From CAYRFF01 sp964436125 (GTDB taxonomy: Bacteria; Bacteroidota; Bacteroidia; Chitinophagales; Saprospiraceae), in NCBI GenBank assembly GCA_964436125.1, contig CAYTBT010000002.1, forward strand, positions 1 to 64,000: a stretch of DNA of 64,000 nucleotides, written 5' to 3'. A program made the translations under genes and the position numbers. Below are positions 37,205 through 47,044 of the stretch, piece by piece. The notes beneath the pieces were generated by a model. It saw only the letters and a list, made by a program, of their open reading frames with translations, made no database searches and was not told where the DNA came from. Numbering within the stretch: the stretch's first letter is position 1; the number at the start of each line of letters is the position of its first letter.

Positions 37205-38326
37205 TTGGGAAAAATTAAGTTTAATAATAGCGACACGACACAGATAGAGTTTTTTAAAGATCTCAGACAACGTGTAAATTCATATTTCAAGGATAACAAT
37301 ATCTCACGATATGCCAATTCCAGGATGGTTATCAAAACAATCGTCATGGTTTTACTATACTTCATTCCATACATCGTTATGCTGACAGGTGTAGCGACGA
37401 GCTTCTGGGCGCTCATGGGGCTATGGGCATTAATGGGTATAGGGATGGCAGGCATAGGTCTATCGATTATGCACGACGCCAATCATCAAGCCTATTCCAA
37501 GAACAAAAAGGTCAACAGAGCGCTTGGCTTTTTAATCAACTTTGTCGGTGGCTATGATAAGAACTGGATTATTCAGCACAATATGCTTCACCACACTTAT
37601 ACCAATATCGATGGATTTGACGAGGACATTGAAACTCCGGTAATGCGTTTTTCTCCGGAGCAGAAGCATAAGAAAATATTCCGTTATCAGGCGTATTACG
37701 GCCCTTTTCTCTATGGCTTGATGACTTTAAACTGGTTGTTGTACAAGGATTTTACGCAACTATTCCGATACAAAAAGGAAAATCTATTGAAAAAAGCAGG
37801 AACGAGCTTTAGCTCTGCATTGTCCATGCTTATATTTAACAAGCTATGGTATATCGTTCTATTTATCGTTCTTCCGCTTATCCTCGTAAGTGCTCCGTGG
37901 TGGTACACTGTCATCGGATTCCTCTTGATGCATTTTATCACGGGAATTTTCCTCTCATTTGTCTTTCAGTCCGCACATGTCCTGGATGAAACAGAGTTTT
38001 ATTCTCCGGCAGAAGATGGTAGTGTGGAAAATAACTGGGCAATTCACCAGATGAGAACCACAGCCAATTTTGCCAATAAGAGTGTTCTCTTGTCATGGTT
38101 TATCGGCGGGCTTAATTTTCAGATTGAGCATCACCTTTTCCCCGGAATATGTCACATTCACTACAAGAAAATCTCTAAGATCGTCCGTGAAGTGTCTGCC
38201 AAGCATAATGTACCGTATTATGAACACAAGACCTTCTTCAGTGCAATCAAGAGCCACATGAAGCTCGTTCACGATCTCGGCACAGGGAAATACGATAAAC
38301 TCGCCAAGGCAAAGATTAAAGCATAA
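37205..38326 (+). CDS. front-end type fatty-acid desaturase
   Basis: 373 aa, four or more membrane segments. All three histidine boxes that bind the di-iron centre are present: HDANH (about 93), HNMLHH (about 123) and QIEHHLFP (about 305), the Gln form of the third box as in delta-6-like and linoleoyl-CoA desaturases. It inserts a double bond in an acyl chain at the membrane. There is no fused cytochrome b5. The start is TTG at 37205 (no in-frame ATG until codon 40), which keeps the conserved N-terminal part (KIKFNNSDTTQIEFFKDL). No electron-donor gene is adjacent. Confidence 0.9.
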   Translation: MGKIKFNNSDTTQIEFFKDLRQRVNSYFKDNNISRYANSRMVIKTIVMVLLYFIPYIVMLTGVATSFWALMGLWALMGIGMAGIGLSIMHDANHQAYSKNKKVNRALGFLINFVGGYDKNWIIQHNMLHHTYTNIDGFDEDIETPVMRFSPEQKHKKIFRYQAYYGPFLYGLMTLNWLLYKDFTQLFRYKKENLLKKAGTSFSSALSMLIFNKLWYIVLFIVLPLILVSAPWWYTVIGFLLMHFITGIFLSFVFQSAHVLDETEFYSPAEDGSVENNWAIHQMRTTANFANKSVLLSWFIGGLNFQIEHHLFPGICHIHYKKISKIVREVSAKHNVPYYEHKTFFSAIKSHMKLVHDLGTGKYDKLAKAKIKA

Positions 38327-38358
38327 CCGGTGTTTCTACATAGTCCTGTGACTCTATC

Positions 38359-38372
38359 AGCTTACGCAAATG
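38359..38372 (+). other. exact copy of the recurring motif AGCTTMCGCAAATG
   Basis: AGCTTACGCAAATG in intergenic DNA. Six exact 14-mers of this consensus lie in the window on both strands. Confidence 0.7.
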
Positions 38373-38491
38373 CCTTTCAGAATCCGTCACCCGGAAGGAA
38401 TTGCGACATACAGATTGAGTCCCAGGATTCATAAATGCCGGATATTTATCGGAATCAACTCAGATAAAAAGTAGCACATAGGATTTTTTCT

Positions 38492-38546
38492 GAGCGCCTG
38501 AATATTCCTGCATCAGTATCCGTGGATACTGAACTGTAGGGCGCTC
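38492..38546. other. nested inverted repeat, possible structured RNA
   Basis: An inner perfect hairpin CAGTATCC-GT-GGATACTG (38514-38531) sits inside an outer stem GAGCGCC (38492-38498) / GGCGCTC (38540-38546). No T-run follows. It lies upstream of the typA promoter, so it is not in the typA leader unless a second promoter exists. Confidence 0.5.
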
Positions 38547-38648
38547 CGTTGCTTTAATTTCTTGCGTTTATTCCAGGCTTTCTTCATCAGCTAAATCGGG
38601 GCTTCTAAATTACCCCATAGAAATATAAATTCTCAGGCATAAAGAAAA

Positions 38649-38681
38649 TTTGCGTAGAAGGAAAGAAAAAAGCTACCTTTG
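38649..38681 (+). promoter_or_regulatory. typA promoter
   Basis: TTTG (38649-38652), a 21-bp spacer, then TACCTTTG (38674-38681), a strong Bacteroidota promoter. The expected transcript starts about 15 nt before the ATG at 38703. Confidence 0.7.
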
Positions 38682-38702
38682 CGCCCTCAAAAAATAGAGG
38701 AT

Positions 38703-40508
38703 ATGAAAAAAATAAAGAATATAGCAATTATCGCACACGTCGATCATGGGAAAACAACACTTGTCGATAGAATACTACAACAGACACATGTAGCGGAAAA
38801 TGATTCCGATGATCTTATCCTCGATAGCAATGATCTGGAAAAAGAACGTGGTATAACCATCATCTCCAAGAATGTTGCAATACAATATAAAGATTATAAG
38901 ATAAATATTATCGATACTCCGGGGCACGCGGACTTCGGCGGAGAGGTTGAACGCGTTTTAAATATGGCGGATGGAGTACTGCTTCTCGTAGATGCATTTG
39001 AAGGAGCGATGCCCCAGACGAGATATGTCCTCTCCAAGGCTATCCTACTCGGCAAGAAGCCACTTGTAGTTATAAACAAGGTCGATAAGGACAATTGCAG
39101 ACCTGAAGAAGTTCATGAAGAGATATTCGACCTCATGTTTGCCCTTGAGGCAGAAGAAGATCAGCTTGAATTTCCCGTCATATATGGATCAGCTAAGTAT
39201 GGATGGATGGGAGAAGACTGGCAGCACCCCACAGAAGATATTAGCTATCTCCTCGATCAGATTATAGAACATGTTCCATCACCGGTAATTGAAGAAGGAA
39301 CACTGCAGATGCAGATAACCAATATTGACTACAGTAAATACATCGGGCGTATAGCTATAGGCCGGGTACATCGAGGCACGATAAAAGCCAATGCTCCTAT
39401 AAGTCTCGTAAAAAGAGATGGGAGTATAGAAAAGTCACGGATAAAAGAGCTCTATACATTTGAAGGAATGGGTCGCAAGCAAGTGGATGAAGTGCAAGCC
39501 GGAGATCTCTGTGCTGTATCCGGCATAGAAGACTTTGACATCGGTGACACAATAGCCGACTTTGAAGAGCCGGAAGGCTTACCCAATATCCCGATTGATG
39601 AGCCGACGATGAGCATGTTATTTGCCGTAAATGATAGCCCTTTCTTCGGGAGAGAAGGAAAATATATTACTTCCAGACATCTCAAAGATAGGTTGTATAA
39701 GGAAACAGAGAAAAATCTTGCCCTGCGGGTTGAGGATACTGATTCCCCGGATAAATTCATGGTTTATGGCCGTGGCGTTATGCACATCTCCGTACTCGTA
39801 GAGACGATGCGTAGAGAAGGATATGAATTGCAAGTAGGGAAGCCCAAGGTTCTATTTAAACGCGTTGATGATAAATTGATGGAGCCGATTGAAATCTTGA
39901 GGATTGATGTTCCTACTGAAGCTTCAGGCAAGATTATCGAGCATGTGTCACAACGGAAGGGCGAGATGAAGGAAATGGTACAGAAAGGAGAATATATGCA
40001 CCTGGAATTTGAGATTCCTTCTCGTGGTATCATCGGTCTGGGCACACAAGTGCTTAATATATCGTCCGGCGAAGCGATTATGGCACATAGATTTGACCGA
40101 TATGATGCCTACAGAGGTGAAGTGCCGGAGCGTATCAAAGGTTCCCTTATTGCACATGAACCCGGAACTACCATTGCCTATGCACTGGATAAATTGCAAG
40201 ACCGGGGCAGCTTTTTTGTCGGACCTCAAGTCGAGGTATATGAAGGCCAGGTTGTCGGTGAACATACAAGAGAAAATGACCTTGTTGTCAATGTAACAAA
40301 ATCCAAGAAACTCACCAATATGCGTGCGTCCGGATCGGATGACAAGGCTTCTCTCGCTCCTCCTATTGAAATGTCCCTTGAACAATATATGGAATATATC
40401 AAGGAGGATGAATATGTTGAAGTAACGCCCAAGAGTATCCGCTTACGCAAAATTTTATTAACGGAACTCGAGCGTAAACGCGCAGGAAACAAAAGCGTAG
40501 ATGCATAG
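38703..40508 (+). CDS. typA: ribosome-binding GTPase TypA/BipA
   Basis: 601 aa from ATG 38703 (eight codons shorter than the longest open frame, whose extra part overlaps the promoter). Translational GTPase that assists 50S assembly and growth under stress or cold. G motifs: AHVDHGKTTL (P-loop), DTPGHADFGGEVERVL, NKVDKD; the region ERGITI is G2. Then EF-G-like domains II, III and V and the TypA-specific C-terminal domain (about 480-601). It converges with dnaE. Confidence 0.97.
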   Translation: MKKIKNIAIIAHVDHGKTTLVDRILQQTHVAENDSDDLILDSNDLEKERGITIISKNVAIQYKDYKINIIDTPGHADFGGEVERVLNMADGVLLLVDAFEGAMPQTRYVLSKAILLGKKPLVVINKVDKDNCRPEEVHEEIFDLMFALEAEEDQLEFPVIYGSAKYGWMGEDWQHPTEDISYLLDQIIEHVPSPVIEEGTLQMQITNIDYSKYIGRIAIGRVHRGTIKANAPISLVKRDGSIEKSRIKELYTFEGMGRKQVDEVQAGDLCAVSGIEDFDIGDTIADFEEPEGLPNIPIDEPTMSMLFAVNDSPFFGREGKYITSRHLKDRLYKETEKNLALRVEDTDSPDKFMVYGRGVMHISVLVETMRREGYELQVGKPKVLFKRVDDKLMEPIEILRIDVPTEASGKIIEHVSQRKGEMKEMVQKGEYMHLEFEIPSRGIIGLGTQVLNISSGEAIMAHRFDRYDAYRGEVPERIKGSLIAHEPGTTIAYALDKLQDRGSFFVGPQVEVYEGQVVGEHTRENDLVVNVTKSKKLTNMRASGSDDKASLAPPIEMSLEQYMEYIKEDEYVEVTPKSIRLRKILLTELERKRAGNKSVDA

Positions 40509-40601
40509 TGTCGCCCCGGCATCAGCTTTATGATAGGCTTGCGGAGAGAAATCCACAATTCATAAGATCATTAAATTTAAGGACCTGGCTTGTCCTACAA
40601 G

Positions 40602-40616
40602 CCAAAACGTGCAATA
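40602..40616 (-). repeat. solo terminus of the foldback element
   Basis: CCAAAACGTGCAATA is a 15/15 match to the right terminus of copy A (reverse strand). It lies in the typA-dnaE gap beside a small hairpin GGCTTG-TCCTA-CAAGCC (40587-40603). Confidence 0.45.
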
Positions 40617-40648
40617 CACCAGCAAGAACTATAAACCTATTATCCGGC

Positions 40649-43600
40649 TTAATTCAATCTGAACTTTAAGTCAAGTTTTCTCAATGCATGGATAAAATCC
40701 ATATCGATTTTTACTTTCAGGGACCTGGACTGCAGCGGGATAACGGCATTGTCCGTATCATCGTACAGAGATAACTGAACATAATGTTCACCCGGAGCCG
40801 CATGACATATTTTATGTAAGCGATGGATTAATTTATCATCGACTTTCTCCACAGGAACATCGAGACATATCCCATTTAATTTCTCAGAGCCCACCTCGCT
40901 TATGAGATGAATATCCGTAATCTTAAATCGTCGGCTATTGCTATATCTGTGTTCATAGAAATGCCCGGATAGTGCAATTGTATTCCCTTTATCCAGAAGG
41001 TGCTGAAACTTCAGGTATTGCTCACCGAAGAGGACAAATTCCTGCGAGCCATTGAAGTCTTGAATTGTGAATTTCCCCATTTTGTCACCGCGCTTAGTAA
41101 TGATTTCCCGTGATTCAGTAATGAATCCACCGAAGCACAACAACTTTTCCGTCTCCTTCAATGCGCTGTATTCTGATAAACCGGCATTGGAAACGAGGCG
41201 ATATTCAAGCTCGTAATCATCTAGCGGATGCCCGCTCACGTACAGACTGACGATTTCCTTTTCTTTTTCAAGTTTATCGAGGAGATTGAACTCATCAATG
41301 TCAGGCGGCTCAGGCATAGTAGCAAGCGATTCCTCCATTCCGCCGAAAAGCGATTGCATTCCACTCGCATTCTCTTGATCAAATGATGCACCATATTTCA
41401 ATAAGCGTTCAATAAAGGTCTCATCTTCATAATTATCCATATACGGTGTAACATATTGAGAGCGATGAAAGCCAAAATCATCAAAGGCACCGGAGAGTGC
41501 CAGCGATTCCATCACCTTTTTATTGACTTGCTTCATGCTATTTCTCCGCATAAAATCATAAATATCCACAAATTCTCCGTCCTTTTTCCTTTCCTCAATA
41601 ATAGCAGCAATAGGACCATCACCTATCCCTTTTAATCCACTCAAGCCTATGATAATGTCATCATCCTCTGTCACGGTAAAATTCATCCCACTTTTATTGA
41701 CGGATGGTTTGTTTAATTTGATTCCTAGCCGCTTACATTCTTGAAGGAAGACATTGAGTTTAGTAACGTCATGCCGATTATTGCTCAAGACACTCGCCAT
41801 GAACTCTGCACCGTAATTGGCTTTGAGATATGCCGATTGATATGCAAGTTCCGCATAACAGACAGAATGTGATTTATTGAAAGCATAAGATGCAAATGCC
41901 TCCCAATCCTTCCATATCTTATTCAGGACGTCTTCAGGATGGCCATTTTCCTTCCCATTCTTGATAAATAAAGGATATAATTCATCAATTATAGCCTTCT
42001 TCTTCTTTCCCATTCCCTTCCTCAGAGAATCCGCCTGACCACGAGTAAAATTGGCGAGTTTCTGTGAAAGCAACATCACCTGCTCCTGGAATACCGTGAT
42101 TCCATAAGTATCCTTCAGAATACTTTCCATCTCCGGCAAGTCGTATTGAATCTTTTCCTTTCCATGCTTCCTGGCAATATACTGTGGAATATATTCCATA
42201 GGTCCGGGACGATATAAGGCATTCATGGCAACGAGATCCTCAAATGCCGTCGGCTTCAACTCGCGGAGATACTTCTGCATACCACCACTTTCAAATTGAA
42301 ATATCCCGACCGTCTCTCCTTGTTGAAACATCTCAAATGTTTTCTTATCATCCTTTGGCAAGCTATCGAGATCAATATCCAGGTCATGCCTCTCATTGAC
42401 ATTTTCTACGGCATCTTTCAGAATTGTCAAGGTACGTAGCCCGAGAAAATCCATTTTTAACAAGCCTGCATCTTCCGCGACATTATTATCGTACTGGCTT
42501 ATAAGAAGCTCGTTTCCCTTGCTCTTGCATACCGGCACATAATCCGTCACATCATCCGGCGTTATCACAACTGCACAGGCGTGTATCCCGGTTGAACGCA
42601 CTGAACCTTCAAGATTATGAGCATTTCTCAATACATTACCACTTGTTTCATCTGCTTGCGCAAATGCTTCCCTCAACTTTACCACGTTCTGGTAGTCTTC
42701 ATTTCGCAATTGCTTTTTCAATTCCGGGTCTAGACCATCATCCGTAAACATTTTATGCAAGCTTATACCATCCGGTATTGACTTGGCAAGCGTATCGGCT
42801 TGATCTAGAGGCAAATCAAGGACGCGTGCAACATTCCGCACGGATGACTTGGCCGCCATTGTACCATAGGTTATAATCTGTGCTACTTGATTGGCTCCAT
42901 ATTTATCGACAACGTAATCGATAACTTTCTGCCGGCCTCTATCGTCAAAGTCAATATCAATATCCGGCATGGAAATCCTGTCCGGATTGAGGAATCGCTC
43001 AAAGAGGAGGTCATACTTAATCGGATCAATATTGGTTATTCCCAGACAATAGGCAACCACCGATCCCGCTGCAGAACCTCGGCCGGGACCCACGGAAACA
43101 CCCATTTCCCTTGCTGCACTCGTAAAATCTCTAACGATGAGAAAATAGCCCGGATATCCGGAATCTTTAATAACACTCAATTCAAAGTCAAGGCGCTCTC
43201 TAAGTTGCTCTGTTATTTCGCCATATCTTTTCCGCGCACCATCATAAGCCAGGCTCCGGAGATATGCATCTTCATCGGCATATTTACTCGGAACAGGAAA
43301 TTGTGGCAATAAGATATCGCGTTCAAGATGCAGCGGATCAATCTTGTCATATATTTCTTGTGTATTGGCGATGACGTGAGGAATATCCGCAAATAGTGTA
43401 TTCATTTCTTCTTGCGTCTTAAAGAAATAATCCGTACTCGAGAAAGCAAATCTCTCCCCCTTTTTGTCTCCTTTGGGGTCGGAGAGTTTAGCATTGGTAT
43501 TCAAGCAGAGGAGAATATCATGCGCCATCCAGTCCTCTTCATCGACATAATGAGAATCATTGGTCGCAATGGCTTTTATCTGGTATTTATCCGCCCATTT

Positions 43601-44233
43601 CAAGAGAATATTATTAATATCTTCCTGACTATATCCAGACTCGATAAGACGACCGTATTCATTCTTATAGCTAATGTTTTCCAGGCCTCTATGTCGCATT
43701 AATTCAATATAGTAGTCGGCCCCGAAATGTTCCAGCCACCACTTCAGCTTATCTTCTGCTGCCTCGAGGTCTCCGTGAATTATTGCCTGAGGTATCTCAC
43801 CTGCAATACAACATGAGGTAGCAATCAATCCCTCGCTGTATTTCCCCAGTAACTCTTTATCTATCCGAGGAAACTTCCCATATAAACCTTCTGTAAATCC
43901 GAGAGAACAGAGCTTGACAAGATTCTGATAACCCCTTGCATTCTTGGCAAGGAGGAGTTGATGATAGCGCACATCCTTTTCTCCTTTACTTTTAAGAAAA
44001 GATTGCTTCCGTCTGTTTTCCACCAGATAAAATTCACAGCCCACTATAGGCTTTAAGTCACGCTTATGAGCTTCATTGACAAACTGAAATGCACCGAACA
44101 TATTCCCGTGATCTGTTATTGCAGCACCTTTCATTCCGTCCGCCTTTGCCTTATCCAGCATATCGGGAATGGCAGAAGCTCCATCGAGAATTGAAAACTG
44201 TGTGTGACTATGAAGGTGTAAAAATTCTGGCAT
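40649..44233 (-). CDS. dnaE: DNA polymerase III alpha subunit
   Basis: 1194 aa, replicative polymerase. The PHP domain (about 1-270) starts with LHSHTQFSILDGASAI and ITDHGNMFGAF. The polymerase palm holds the catalytic acids in PDIDIDFDDRGR and the conserved GPGRGSAAGSVV. TGIHACAVVI and the fingers region (NFTRGQADSLRKGMGKKK) follow, then helix-hairpin-helix (IGLSGLKGIGDGPIAAI) and an OB fold (LCFGGFITESREIITKRGDKMG, about 1030-1110). It is DnaE1-like. Start ATG 44233. A candidate -7 box TATATTTG lies on the minus strand at 44388-44381. Confidence 0.97.
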   Translation of the reverse strand: MPEFLHLHSHTQFSILDGASAIPDMLDKAKADGMKGAAITDHGNMFGAFQFVNEAHKRDLKPIVGCEFYLVENRRKQSFLKSKGEKDVRYHQLLLAKNARGYQNLVKLCSLGFTEGLYGKFPRIDKELLGKYSEGLIATSCCIAGEIPQAIIHGDLEAAEDKLKWWLEHFGADYYIELMRHRGLENISYKNEYGRLIESGYSQEDINNILLKWADKYQIKAIATNDSHYVDEEDWMAHDILLCLNTNAKLSDPKGDKKGERFAFSSTDYFFKTQEEMNTLFADIPHVIANTQEIYDKIDPLHLERDILLPQFPVPSKYADEDAYLRSLAYDGARKRYGEITEQLRERLDFELSVIKDSGYPGYFLIVRDFTSAAREMGVSVGPGRGSAAGSVVAYCLGITNIDPIKYDLLFERFLNPDRISMPDIDIDFDDRGRQKVIDYVVDKYGANQVAQIITYGTMAAKSSVRNVARVLDLPLDQADTLAKSIPDGISLHKMFTDDGLDPELKKQLRNEDYQNVVKLREAFAQADETSGNVLRNAHNLEGSVRSTGIHACAVVITPDDVTDYVPVCKSKGNELLISQYDNNVAEDAGLLKMDFLGLRTLTILKDAVENVNERHDLDIDLDSLPKDDKKTFEMFQQGETVGIFQFESGGMQKYLRELKPTAFEDLVAMNALYRPGPMEYIPQYIARKHGKEKIQYDLPEMESILKDTYGITVFQEQVMLLSQKLANFTRGQADSLRKGMGKKKKAIIDELYPLFIKNGKENGHPEDVLNKIWKDWEAFASYAFNKSHSVCYAELAYQSAYLKANYGAEFMASVLSNNRHDVTKLNVFLQECKRLGIKLNKPSVNKSGMNFTVTEDDDIIIGLSGLKGIGDGPIAAIIEERKKDGEFVDIYDFMRRNSMKQVNKKVMESLALSGAFDDFGFHRSQYVTPYMDNYEDETFIERLLKYGASFDQENASGMQSLFGGMEESLATMPEPPDIDEFNLLDKLEKEKEIVSLYVSGHPLDDYELEYRLVSNAGLSEYSALKETEKLLCFGGFITESREIITKRGDKMGKFTIQDFNGSQEFVLFGEQYLKFQHLLDKGNTIALSGHFYEHRYSNSRRFKITDIHLISEVGSEKLNGICLDVPVEKVDDKLIHRLHKICHAAPGEHYVQLSLYDDTDNAVIPLQSRSLKVKIDMDFIHALRKLDLKFRLN

Positions 44234-44504
44234 GGTATTACTGTTTTATTCTATTTCTTTACTTATGCATAGCCTGTCAGACACAGCTTGAGATTGAATT
44301 AAGTACTGAGTCTCTTGTGTGCAAGTACTATTAAGTTGATATTCACCTGTGCCTAGGCGTATTGCAAGCTATAGGTATTACAAATATAGTTAATCTGACC
44401 TTATTATCCATAGCTTTATCCCTATTCCATTTTATTTATTTCCGCAGCTGTTTATAGAAGCAACTTAGCTGAAGAAAAATCTTAAAATTTATCACATCAA
44501 CGGA

Positions 44505-45413
44505 TTAATTTCTCTCTCGCCCAAGCTTCCGCTTTTTCTGAAATCGATTAATAAAGGGATAGGTGAAGACAACGATTAAAATTATAGTACCTCCGATATA
44601 AAAGCTTAAATCGAGCTCTTGGGCATCATTAAGAAGAAAAATTGCCATCAATATTCCGTATAAAGGCTCAAGATTAAAGGTTAAGCTTGACGCAAATGCC
44701 GATAAATGCCTCAAAGACCGCAAGGAAAGATAAAAGGCAAATGCCGTACAGAACACAGCCATAATGATCAACCATATCCAGTCGATTCCCATCGGTATCG
44801 CAGCTATGAATCCTTCTTCAGCAGGAATAAAAAAGGGAACGAGCAAAGTGATAAAAATCATTGCAGCACATAGCTCAATTGCCGTAATCTGAAGAGGCTT
44901 GTAATCACTTATATACCGTTTATTCAAGGTGGAAAATAAGGATGCAAGGATAGCTGCGCTCAATCCTACTATAATGCCGACGTACATACTCGGCTCCGCA
45001 CCTTGTACCACAAGCACCATTCCCGGTATGATAAAAATACCCATAAGTATTTCATAGATTCTTAGCTTCCGTCCTGTTATAAGCGGCTCTATAAGGCTTG
45101 TAAAAAAAGCTGTCGTTGCTAGACATACTAGAGCTATGCTTGCATTGCTTAATTTTAATGAACCGTAAAAGGCAATCCAATGACATCCTATAACAACTCC
45201 TATTCCACAGTATCGCAGAAGTTTCCGCAGTGGTATCGACTTAAATAGTTTCACATAATTGATAATGAAGGATAAGGTAATAACCGTAAAAATTAACCTC
45301 CACCAGACGATATGCAATGCACTTAGATCAATTATATCTCCGAGAATAGCCGTAAAGCCAAATAAAAATACCGCTACGTGTAGCTCAATATATGATCTTT
45401 GCTCTTCTTGCAT
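44505..45413 (-). CDS. EamA-family (DMT) transporter
   Basis: 302 aa with ten predicted membrane segments in two EamA halves. The pattern includes HVAVFLFGFTAILGDII at the N-terminus, NASIALVCLATTAFFTSLIEPLI in the first half and FCTAFAFYLSLRSLRHLSAFASSLTFNLEPLYGILMA in the second. The C-terminal tail is basic (RFQKKRKLGRERN). DMT carriers move amino acids, nucleosides or other metabolites, usually outward. The substrate is unknown. Single gene, start ATG 45413. Confidence 0.9.
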   Translation of the reverse strand: MQEEQRSYIELHVAVFLFGFTAILGDIIDLSALHIVWWRLIFTVITLSFIINYVKLFKSIPLRKLLRYCGIGVVIGCHWIAFYGSLKLSNASIALVCLATTAFFTSLIEPLITGRKLRIYEILMGIFIIPGMVLVVQGAEPSMYVGIIVGLSAAILASLFSTLNKRYISDYKPLQITAIELCAAMIFITLLVPFFIPAEEGFIAAIPMGIDWIWLIIMAVFCTAFAFYLSLRSLRHLSAFASSLTFNLEPLYGILMAIFLLNDAQELDLSFYIGGTIILIVVFTYPFINRFQKKRKLGRERN

Positions 45414-45786
45414 TACTACTTATTTCCCCGTAAAGGTATTCCCTTTCTCACAAGGTATTTATCAATTTGTCATCTTTTATCATTTTATTTCTCCGAGTGA
45501 CTACGCAGATTATCCTTTTATCCCTGGTGCAACAACAGAGGCTAGAGAATAGAAGGGGCCTAAAAATTCATCAGACTCATACTCTCAGGATGAACACACA
45601 ATAATCTTGCCCTATTTTTTCAATGGTGACTAAATCATCATCGATATAATATCAATGATTACGCATAAATTATTGCAAATTGTAGAATATTTCATTACTT
45701 ACGACTTTATCCGGCTCATTGTATCTCAAGAAAGGATACAATAAGAGAAAAGCAGGGTTGCAATCAATAAAACAGAGCAGAAAGAA
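45414..45786. other. intergenic between divergent genes, nothing recognised
   Basis: About 370 bp, AT-rich, with no gene, repeat or promoter that I can support. Confidence 0.4.
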
Positions 45787-46407
45787 ATGGCCAAGAAAAA
45801 ATATTATGTTGTATGGGTGGGACTTGAGCCCGGGATTTATGAAAGCTGGAATGCGTGTAAAGCACAAGTAAACAATTACCCCAATGCCAAGTACAAGTCC
45901 TTTAAGTCCAGAGAGGCGGCTGAAGCGGCATTTGCGGAAGCTTACGTCGAGAAAAAATCCGCTCAAAAATCCTTTCCATCTTACAAGTCCATTTCCGAAA
46001 TAGATCAACAGGCTATCGCCGTAGATGCCGCTTGTTCAGGTAATCCCGGCGATCTAGAATATCGAGGAGTGGACCTTGCAAGTGGCGATGAAGTATTCAG
46101 GGTCGGTCCCTTAAAAATGGGCACCAATAATGTCGGCGAATTTCTGGCGATTGTCCATGCACTTGCGGCATTTGAGAAAAGCGGTGACGATGAAAGACGG
46201 ATTTATTCCGATAGTAAAATTGCCATCGGCTGGGTAAAAAGAGGAAAAGCCAATACAAAATTGCGTAAAACTACCGCCAATCAATCTCTTTTTAAGCTCA
46301 TCATGCGAGCAGAAAAATGGCTTGCTACACATCAATGGAAAAATCCATTAAGTAAATGGAAGACCAAGGTCTGGGGAGAAATCCCGGCAGACTTCGGAAG
46401 AAAATAA
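45787..46407 (+). CDS. ribonuclease H1 with N-terminal viroplasmin domain
   Basis: 206 aa. The N-terminal 45 residues are a viroplasmin/hybrid-binding domain (KKYYVVWVGLEPGIYESWNACKAQV...). The RNase H fold begins near residue 75 with the catalytic Asp in AVDAACSGNPGDLEYRGV, then Glu in NVGEFLAIVHAL and Asp in RIYSDSKIAIGWV. It cleaves the RNA strand of RNA-DNA hybrids. Converges with def, with only 3 bp between the two stop codons. It contains one exact AGCTTMCGCAAATG motif (45929-45942, minus strand). Confidence 0.92.
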   Translation: MAKKKYYVVWVGLEPGIYESWNACKAQVNNYPNAKYKSFKSREAAEAAFAEAYVEKKSAQKSFPSYKSISEIDQQAIAVDAACSGNPGDLEYRGVDLASGDEVFRVGPLKMGTNNVGEFLAIVHALAAFEKSGDDERRIYSDSKIAIGWVKRGKANTKLRKTTANQSLFKLIMRAEKWLATHQWKNPLSKWKTKVWGEIPADFGRK

Positions 46408-46410
46408 GTC

Positions 46411-46986
46411 TTATCGCCTTTTCAAGTGAGGAAATTTCATCGGATAATCCGTCTGTGCCTTTCCCTTCCGGATTTTATCGAGTTTCCGCTTGCTTAAACG
46501 CTTCTTAATCGGCTTAAAATAATCCGTAAATAAGATCCCTTCAACATGGTCATATTCATGTTGTATCACACGCGCCTCCATGCCATTGAAAGTCGCCTCA
46601 TATTGTTGAAAATCCTTGTCGTAAAAAGTCATCCGGATGGCAAATTCACGATTAATATCTCCGGTAATCCCTGGAATCGATAAGCACCCCTCTTCATACG
46701 TGACATCTTCACCTACCCTTTCAAGAATAACCGGATTGATAAACTCCCGCTTCACTCCATCAATGGGAAGCTTGGGCTTTTTATCAGTTTTCAATTGCTC
46801 CGTATCAATGACAAATATGCGGAGACTCATCCCTACTTGTGGCCCTGCAAGTCCGACTCCGGACGCATTGTGCATTGTCTCAAACATATTATCCACAAGC
46901 TCGCTCAATCCCTCATAATCTCTCGGTATTTCCCGTGCTTTTTTCTTTAAAATCGGCTGCCCATAGGCATAAATAGGTAATATCAT
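46411..46986 (-). CDS. def: peptide deformylase
   Basis: 191 aa. Removes the formyl group from nascent N-terminal Met. All three motifs of the metalloenzyme are present: GVGLAGPQVG, EEGCLSIPG (metal Cys) and QHEYDHVEGILF (HExxH metal and catalytic Glu). The C-terminal tail is basic (about 165-191). Start ATG 46986. It lies downstream of ruvX on the same strand with a 58-bp gap, so the two may share a transcript. Confidence 0.97.
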   Translation of the reverse strand: MILPIYAYGQPILKKKAREIPRDYEGLSELVDNMFETMHNASGVGLAGPQVGMSLRIFVIDTEQLKTDKKPKLPIDGVKREFINPVILERVGEDVTYEEGCLSIPGITGDINREFAIRMTFYDKDFQQYEATFNGMEARVIQHEYDHVEGILFTDYFKPIKKRLSKRKLDKIRKGKAQTDYPMKFPHLKRR

Positions 46987-47044
46987 ATCAACTTATTTTT
47001 CAGTTTCTTTAACGTGAAAGAAGATGCATAGTTCAGTTACCGGT

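Larger units (their letters stand above)
38327..38702. other. intergenic before typA: motif copy, nested hairpin, promoter
   Basis: The region contains an exact AGCTTACGCAAATG (38359-38372), a nested inverted repeat (38492-38546) and the typA promoter (38649-38681). No gene. Confidence 0.6.

Noticed and set aside
40587..40603. Terminator between typA and dnaE
   Set aside because: A 6-bp stem GGCTTG/CAAGCC exists but no T-run follows on either strand.
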